Source of the DNA: Sclerodactyla briareus
Taxonomy: Eukaryota > Echinodermata > Holothuroidea > Dendrochirotida > Sclerodactylidae
Reading direction: 5' to 3'
Assembly (NCBI GenBank): GCA_026419785.1
Contig: JAODTK010001109.1
Coordinates: 1 to 64,000, forward strand
DNA length: 64,000 nucleotides
Shown: piece by piece, positions 59,421 through 64,000 of the stretch
How positions within the stretch are numbered: position 1 is the stretch's first letter
Layout: the number at the start of each line of letters is the position of its first letter
The notes under the pieces: model-generated
Told to the model about the DNA's origin: nothing
Seen by the model: the letters and a program-made list of their open reading frames with translations, nothing else
Databases searched by the model: none
Translations under genes and position numbers: made by a program

Positions 59421-60093
59421 GCCACTCTTCTGTAACCTCACCCGCCCCCACGCCCATCCACTGACCCCCCTCACTTGCCTCCTCAACCCCCCCCCCTTGC
59501 CAGCCAGCACTAAAAAAAAAAAAAAACTATTCCATTTCACGGCCAGGACCAACTACTACTTCCGTTGTATCGCCAGCAGCACCCCTCCTAACCTCCTCCC
59601 CACTGAAGCTCACGTGCCCCAAGACTCGCTTCAAGCTCAGCTATTCAATGACACTTCTCAATATTATAAATATACCCATGCGCCTGGTGTCCCTCAAAGC
59701 TCACCCCCTTTACCTCATCCCGACTTCAAAAACTCAATCCACATTCGCAATCCTGACAGCTATCATCTATCCTTCCCTCCCATATCAGCCAAAAAATAGA
59801 AGACAAAAAGTGACAGAGAGTTATGAATAAGAAGGGGGCTACCATGAAGATACTAAATGCAAAAGAAAACAAAAGAGTAAAGGGAAAGCACTCACAAACA
59901 CTACCAAACGAAACCAATACGGCTGGCGGAATACAAAAAAGAAGCTTACCGAGTTACCCCCAGTCACGCGACGAACCAAACAGATTAACACAGTCACCAC
60001 ACAAACACTAAGGACCCTAATTGACTGAACCCATACAGCCAAAATGTCTATGAAGGAACTCAACACCAAACGGAATGAGCTTAGGGCAGGATG

Positions 60094-60363
60094 CTAGACG
60101 TAGAAGAGAACGATAGGCTGCACCTTCCCCCGATTACAGATAGGCTCAGACAAACATGCACGAAGAAAGAGATCCGTAGGATATTCTAAGCACTTGAGAA
60201 TCTCACGGAACAGAAAGATGCTGACACACAGATCACACAAGAATATAAACGAATGGATCACAAAAAAATGCAGAAAATCCGTAACAAAACAGAGCGATTG
60301 CAAAATGTGAACTTGTCGGTGGTGTTGCCAGAAAGAACCACGGACCCCTACTGGGGACATAAC
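60094..60363 (+). CDS. plus-strand charged ORF upstream of the CR1, unknown
   Basis: A plus-strand frame from ATG 60,094 to TGA 60,361-60,363 is open except for one TAA at 60,187-60,189. It reads RLHLPPITDRLRQTCTKKEI, then ALENLTEQKDADTQITQEYK, then VNLSVVLPERTTDPYWGH. It is charged and helix-like, unlike the hydrophobic antisense frame. It lies on the strand opposite the CR1 and next to its 5' end. It could be the relic of another gene or element, or the antisense of an unrecognised CR1 ORF1 start. No family recognised. Confidence 0.25.
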
Positions 60364-60399
60364 ACCTGAATTTCAATGTACAGTAGACAGACCACCCTT

Positions 60400-61715
60400 A
60401 ATTCGCATTTAGGGGGAATTCAATGGGAAATGTGGGCACTCAGTAAATATTCTGGGTAAACATTTCACTTCTGATTCACCCTGCTTGTATTTCTCCAATT
60501 TTTCGCCAGAATTGTAGTAACTTGCGCTCCTCCATTTACATTTTAGTTCTCGACTGTTTCGATAACGTTTAGTAGAAAAGAAGGCAATTTCATTGCATTT
60601 CACAGGCGAAAGCTAATCGTACACCACTATATAATAAGAACCTTCGTCTCAAGCTTCGTGGTATAATACTTTGCAGATTAGACATTAGCACGCATTTCTT
60701 TGGCAAGGGGGATCAATGAGTGGAATAGCTTCCTGGAATCGTTTTGGTCTATCAATGTTTTCATGACTTCAATGACCGTCGTGACTGAGTCCTAGGAACT
60801 GAAGACGAATTGTTCTGTTCTCCTTCTTCTTGGGCTGTTGTGGCTCAGATTATGTCCTAAATCGTGGATCGGCTCATCGACAATGAAGGAAGGTAATGCA
60901 GAATGTGTTCATCACCACGTTTATTCACCAAATTCATTAACGGATATAGAAGTGGTTTAAGAATGCCTTTAGAAAACGACAGGATAGAAAATGCAGGCAT
61001 ATTTTATATTCATTAAAGACAATCATTCAAAACAATTCATTCAAAATAATTTAAGTTAACTTTTAGCTATCACGCCACCAATTAGTCTTTCTATAGAAAC
61101 CCTGAGAAATGATTGAAGAATGGTACTAAAGAAAATGGTACTATTTATTCGAAAACCGCATTTTCAAATATCTAAACGTTCACCTAATCCATCTCTGCGT
61201 GTAAATGGAAATTCCACGGCAACGCATATCTTTCTTCCGTCACTCAAACTACCAGCGATTGCAAAAGGAAAATTACGCTTTCACGACTTAACATCCTATA
61301 CCATTAATTAGAAATAGCTTGGTAACAAACTAATAAAGGTGAAAGCGAACAAATGTCCGCAACATAAAAATAAATGAATTCACCGTATCAGAATATAAGA
61401 ACTCGTGAATTTCACACAAAACTGATCCGTTTGTAACGAAAATGATTACGCTAATTCTTACGAAATTCAGAAAGACATACTTTGAACATGCCATCATGTT
61501 GGGGGGAAAACAAATCTGTTTGCCGGAACCTCTCTACTCCCGATTGTCGGCCCTATATACTCAAATTCGGTCGTATACTAAAGTAATTTCTAAATAACCT
61601 CGTGTCGTGGAGGTATGTTGATGATTGGAAGTAGAGCAGGCTCGTACGACTGTCAGTAACCTATTGAGGGGGTATGTGAACAAACCATCACCGATTAATG
61701 AGTATTGATGACTTC
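60400..61715. other. AT-rich DNA, possible 3' UTR of the downstream minus-strand gene
   Basis: No ORF with family motif, and the stretch is AT-rich. If the exon at 61,721-61,795 is terminal, its 3' UTR would lie here. AATAAA on the minus strand (TTTATT at about 60,919) is a possible polyadenylation signal. Confidence 0.3.
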
Positions 61716-61720
61716 TAACG

Positions 61721-61795
61721 TTAACCTGCATCTTCATCTTCTTCTGCTGGGCAAGAATCCGGAATGGTCCAACGATCTGCGATCTTCTGAGCTTT
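61721..61795 (-). CDS. candidate last exon of a host gene
   Basis: After a TTTTTCAAACCAG acceptor the minus strand reads KAQKIADRWTIPDSC then PAEEDEDAG and a stop at 61,721-61,723, 24 codons with an acidic C-terminus. The frame is phase 0 at its start, which fits direct joining to the phase-0 end of the exon at 63,531-63,593. I do not recognise the protein. A different frame through the same DNA is open too, so the reading is provisional. Confidence 0.35.
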   Translation of the reverse strand, partial: KAQKIADRWTIPDSCPAEEDEDAG

Positions 61796-61869
61796 CTGGT
61801 TTGAAAAACAAATAATAAATATAACTAAACATATTAAATCTATTATACATATGAGGAAAAAAAGGGGGG

Positions 61870-62010
61870 TTATATTATATATATTATTATATAATATATA
61901 ATATATATACTATAATTAATATATATATATATATATATATATCGATATATATATATTAATATATATTATAATATATTATACTACTATATATATATATATA
62001 TATAATACTA
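61870..62010. repeat. (AT)n microsatellite
   Basis: About 140 bases of interrupted TA repeat lie just upstream (minus-strand sense) of the candidate last exon, so in its intron. Confidence 0.95.
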
Positions 62011-62868
62011 TCCCTCCTATGTAATTGAATTAGAAGGAACAATCAGCCATTCAACCACCATTATTTGGCTAAAGTTTGTACTGGATTTTTTTTTTTTTTT
62101 ACCACATGCCTTGTAAGTGTATCACCCCGCCCCCTCTTTCTCAACGATGTGGAACACCCACTAGTTTTCCCTTGACGTGTGTAATAGGTTCTCCACAGGC
62201 TAACCGTATTGACTGTACCGTAGGCCTCCATTAGGCAGGGGTAGATTTCATGGCAATGCTGGCTTTTCCAGTCGAATAAATGGAAAATGGGTTAAATTAC
62301 CCTCAGGACAAGCGTCATAAGTGATGGATGTATCCCGTTTTCATTCTAAATATCCGAAGATTATATCCCAGCAACCAATACTATTCAGAGATGGAACAAC
62401 AGACTTGATATCAGCCCAGAATGTGATTACAATTCATTTGCGGAACCATCAGACCGTGTATTAACTTTAGCCGTGGTTCGAACTCTGCTTGAATTTTCAT
62501 CACTTGAGGGATTTGTGGAATTTCATGAAGTCACTATCAATTGTCGTTGGGCCAGTTACAGAATATAATTTCTCAATAAAATTTTGTTTTACTACTTAGA
62601 ATTCCATGGAGGTCAGGAACTTCGGACCCATCATTGTTTGTTGAAATATTAATAGTTGAATTTTGCTATTCCGTTTGTGAAGGCTACAAAATATTGTGTA
62701 TTCTCCGTGCCGTTTTCCAACTCTCTGCCTGGAACAACAATTATACGTAAATTTTTAGTTTTTTTTTTTTAATTCTTCTTTCTTTTTTTCTTCTAATCGA
62801 TATACATGGCTATATATAAAACTGCAGGATTCTCACATCTGCTGTCAAACTCAGAGATATATATATAC

Positions 62869-62981
62869 ATGAGAGATCTGTGTAAAAACTTGAACAAGCC
62901 TGTGATATCATTGGCAATTTCCTCGGTCCTGTGGTGTTCCGTGCAAAACCAACACGATGACAATGAACACTTCAGTTGACT
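62869..62981 (-). CDS. weak candidate internal exon
   Basis: The acceptor CATCACCCGGCTTACAG with a fair pyrimidine tract precedes 62,981, and a CAT^GTATAT donor follows 62,869. The phase-0 frame is open across it and includes CWFCTEHHRTEEIANDITGL. Its length (113) would break phase with the last exon as read, so either this exon or the phase of the last one is wrong. Confidence 0.2.
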
Positions 62982-63029
62982 CTGTAAGCCGGGTGATGTA
63001 AAAGAAGTCAAACATTCGGGGTTCGGAAA

Positions 63030-63080
63030 GGGAGAGAGAGGGGGGGGGGGGGGGAGGGGAGGGAGGGGGGAAGTGGGAGG
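63030..63080. repeat. purine-rich simple repeat (G/A)
   Basis: GGGAGAGAGAGG is followed by a run of about 16 G and GGGAGGGAGG words. Confidence 0.9.
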
Positions 63081-63212
63081 AACAGCACCATATGTTCCAC
63101 GAGCATTTGTTGTTCTTGATAAAAAAAATCGCAAACGCAGTCCTATTTATACCTAGACTAGCCCACTAACAGGCGATATAGTTGCATGTTCTTGACTTTC
63201 CGAAAAAAAGAC

Positions 63213-63345
63213 TTAGAGGAAGAGAAGGGGAGAGATGGGAGAGAGTGGGGGAGTGAGTGGGGGAGAAAGTGGGGGAGGGAGTGGGGGAAGGAGAAGAGAG
63301 AGGGGGGGAGGAGAGAAGAGAGAGAGAGAGAAGAGGGGGGGAGTC
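63213..63345. repeat. purine-rich minisatellite (GTGGGGGAG type)
   Basis: AGTGGGGGAG is repeated about six times with GA-rich spacers. It is open in several frames on both strands, producing Gly/Glu- and Pro/Leu-rich spurious ORFs. Confidence 0.9.
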
Positions 63346-63530
63346 GTTATTTTTCTACTTTCTTCTCGATTTCCTTTAGTCTTTCCCCCGTATAAACCCC
63401 TACCGACTACGCCCCCCCCCCTCCTATAGCGTGAAACACATATCGGAAGTGCCCGCGTCGGTCCTAGACCGGCGGGGTGAGTGGGAGGGGGTCCTCTAGC
63501 TGAGGCAGAGGGTATGGAAAGGTGACTCAC

Positions 63531-63593
63531 AGGGTCTTTGGTGTCACCTCCTTCGTCTACCTGCCTTATTGCGTCCCTTCTTGTTATTCCTTC
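63531..63593 (-). CDS. candidate internal exon of a host gene
   Basis: A long pyrimidine tract and ATTGCAG acceptor (CTTTTTCCCTTTG then TCCATTGCAG) precede 63,593, and a CCT^GTGAGT donor follows 63,531. These are the best splice sites in the window. The exon is 63 bases, one frame only is open, and it encodes EGITRRDAIRQVDEGGDTKD plus one residue. It is phase 0 at both ends. Exons upstream would lie beyond the window. Family not recognised. Confidence 0.45.
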
Positions 63594-63679
63594 CTGCAAT
63601 GGACGAAAACAAAGGGAAAAAGATTTAAACTGAGAGAAAACCAGAAATCCAAAAGGCGTAGGAATTCCTTTCTCATTTC

Positions 63680-64000
63680 TAATAATCAGCTATGACCAGC
63701 TACAAGAACAAACGGGATAATGGGATGATAACCACCAAACTTCACTCGACGGGACCGAGAGTTTGAACTTATCGTGTTTCACATAGTCAGACTCGACCTC
63801 TTTTAACCCCATATGATCTTTGACTGAACCAAACGATAGGATGTTCATGTACTAATTATATGGAACCCATATATCAATTATAAGCTTGATCCATCCAGGT
63901 GGAGTCCGAGTAATACTGTGTTCCCACCCAAAATTGGGTAAATATCACTGTTTCACTATTTCCTATTTTGTCAATCGAAATGACTTCAATATTTCACTGA
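63680..64000. repeat. R3 interspersed repeat (window edge)
   Basis: GAACTTATCGTGTTTCACA, TGATCTTTGACTGAACC, CTTGATCCATCCAGGTGGAG, TACTGTGTTCCCACCC and TTTCCTATTTTGTC correspond in order to 41,020-41,580. It runs off the window end. Confidence 0.6.

Larger units (their letters stand above)
55940..59830 (-). mobile_element. CR1 LINE, nearly full length
   Basis: The minus strand carries ORF1 with an esterase domain followed by ORF2 with an APE-type endonuclease and RT, the layout of CR1-clade non-LTR retrotransposons. Its 3' coding end and adjacent 3' sequence match the plus-strand CR1 end at 11.5-12.1 kb, and its linker matches the scrap at 95-202. There are many frame changes and stops, so it is not active as read. 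A poly-A or microsatellite tail was not identified near 55.9 kb. How far ORF1 extends upstream of 59.8 kb is unclear. Confidence 0.85.

Noticed and set aside
63186-63599. Gly/Glu-rich and Pro/Leu-rich ORFs up to 128 codons
   Set aside because: They follow the purine-rich minisatellite; only the small exon at 63,531-63,593 within the region has independent splice support.
1-64000. CRISPR arrays, rRNA genes, intact tRNA genes, operons
   Set aside because: No regular short direct repeats with unique spacers, no rRNA-like conserved blocks, and the two tRNA-like heads are decayed and SINE-like.

Overview
This is a non-coding, repeat-dense stretch of an animal nuclear genome. Nothing in it looks prokaryotic: there are no operons and no long uninterrupted ORFs, coding signal comes in short exon-like pieces with GT/AG splice sites, and many families of interspersed repeats are present. 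The mixture of CR1-like, L2/Rex-like and RTE-like LINEs, a Penelope-like GIY-YIG remnant, a TTF/hAT transposon, tRNA-derived SINE sequence and many diverged satellite-like tandem families fits a marine invertebrate, possibly a deuterostome such as an echinoderm, hemichordate or amphioxus. That assignment is an inference. Many recognisable reading frames switch frame often, so old decay and homopolymer errors in the assembly cannot be separated here.

Layout. 0-6.8 kb: a CR1 scrap, a Penelope-like GIY-YIG remnant, AT microsatellites, two minus-strand LINE fragments (2.15-2.8 and 3.3-5.6 kb) and several blocks of one diverged repeat family called R1 here. 6.8-20.6 kb: mostly unassigned DNA with a plus-strand CR1 3' end (11.5-12.1 kb), a possible pogo-type transposase scrap (12.6 kb) and arrays of AGGTCA-containing repeats (R4, 14.7-15.9 and 22 kb). 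20.6-21.5 kb: a TIR element with TAA target duplication. 22.8-23.2 kb: a tRNA-derived SINE. 24-27 kb: poly-G/poly-C-bounded repeats (R5), one candidate host exon and a LINE RT 3' half. 27.9-29.3 kb: a clean ~305-bp tandem array (R2). 30.0-33.0 kb: a 2.95-kb foldback-type element whose ~610-640-bp inverted arms carry ~20-bp tandem repeats, with a second inverted repeat nested inside.

33-40 kb: a SINE-like head, a 117-codon orphan ORF, another LINE fragment and diverged duplications. 40.2-45.0 kb: the best gene-like object, a minus-strand TTF-zinc-finger/DUF4371/hAT-dimerisation transposase gene split by a ~1.8-kb intron. 47.4 kb: an exon with excellent splice sites and faint death-domain resemblance. 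49-51.7 kb: R1 repeats, a 15-bp minisatellite and an RTE-like RT 3' end. 54.4 kb: a 286-bp inverted-repeat unit containing a perfect 12-bp CACGTG palindrome. 55.9-59.8 kb: a nearly full-length minus-strand CR1 LINE with an ORF1 esterase domain and ORF2 endonuclease plus RT. 61.7-63.6 kb: two or three minus-strand exons that look like the 3' end of a host gene.

Host genes seem limited to the exon candidates at 26.2, 47.4 and 61.7-63.6 kb. The rest is transposons, satellites and unassigned intergenic or intronic sequence. All family assignments were made by eye from motifs.
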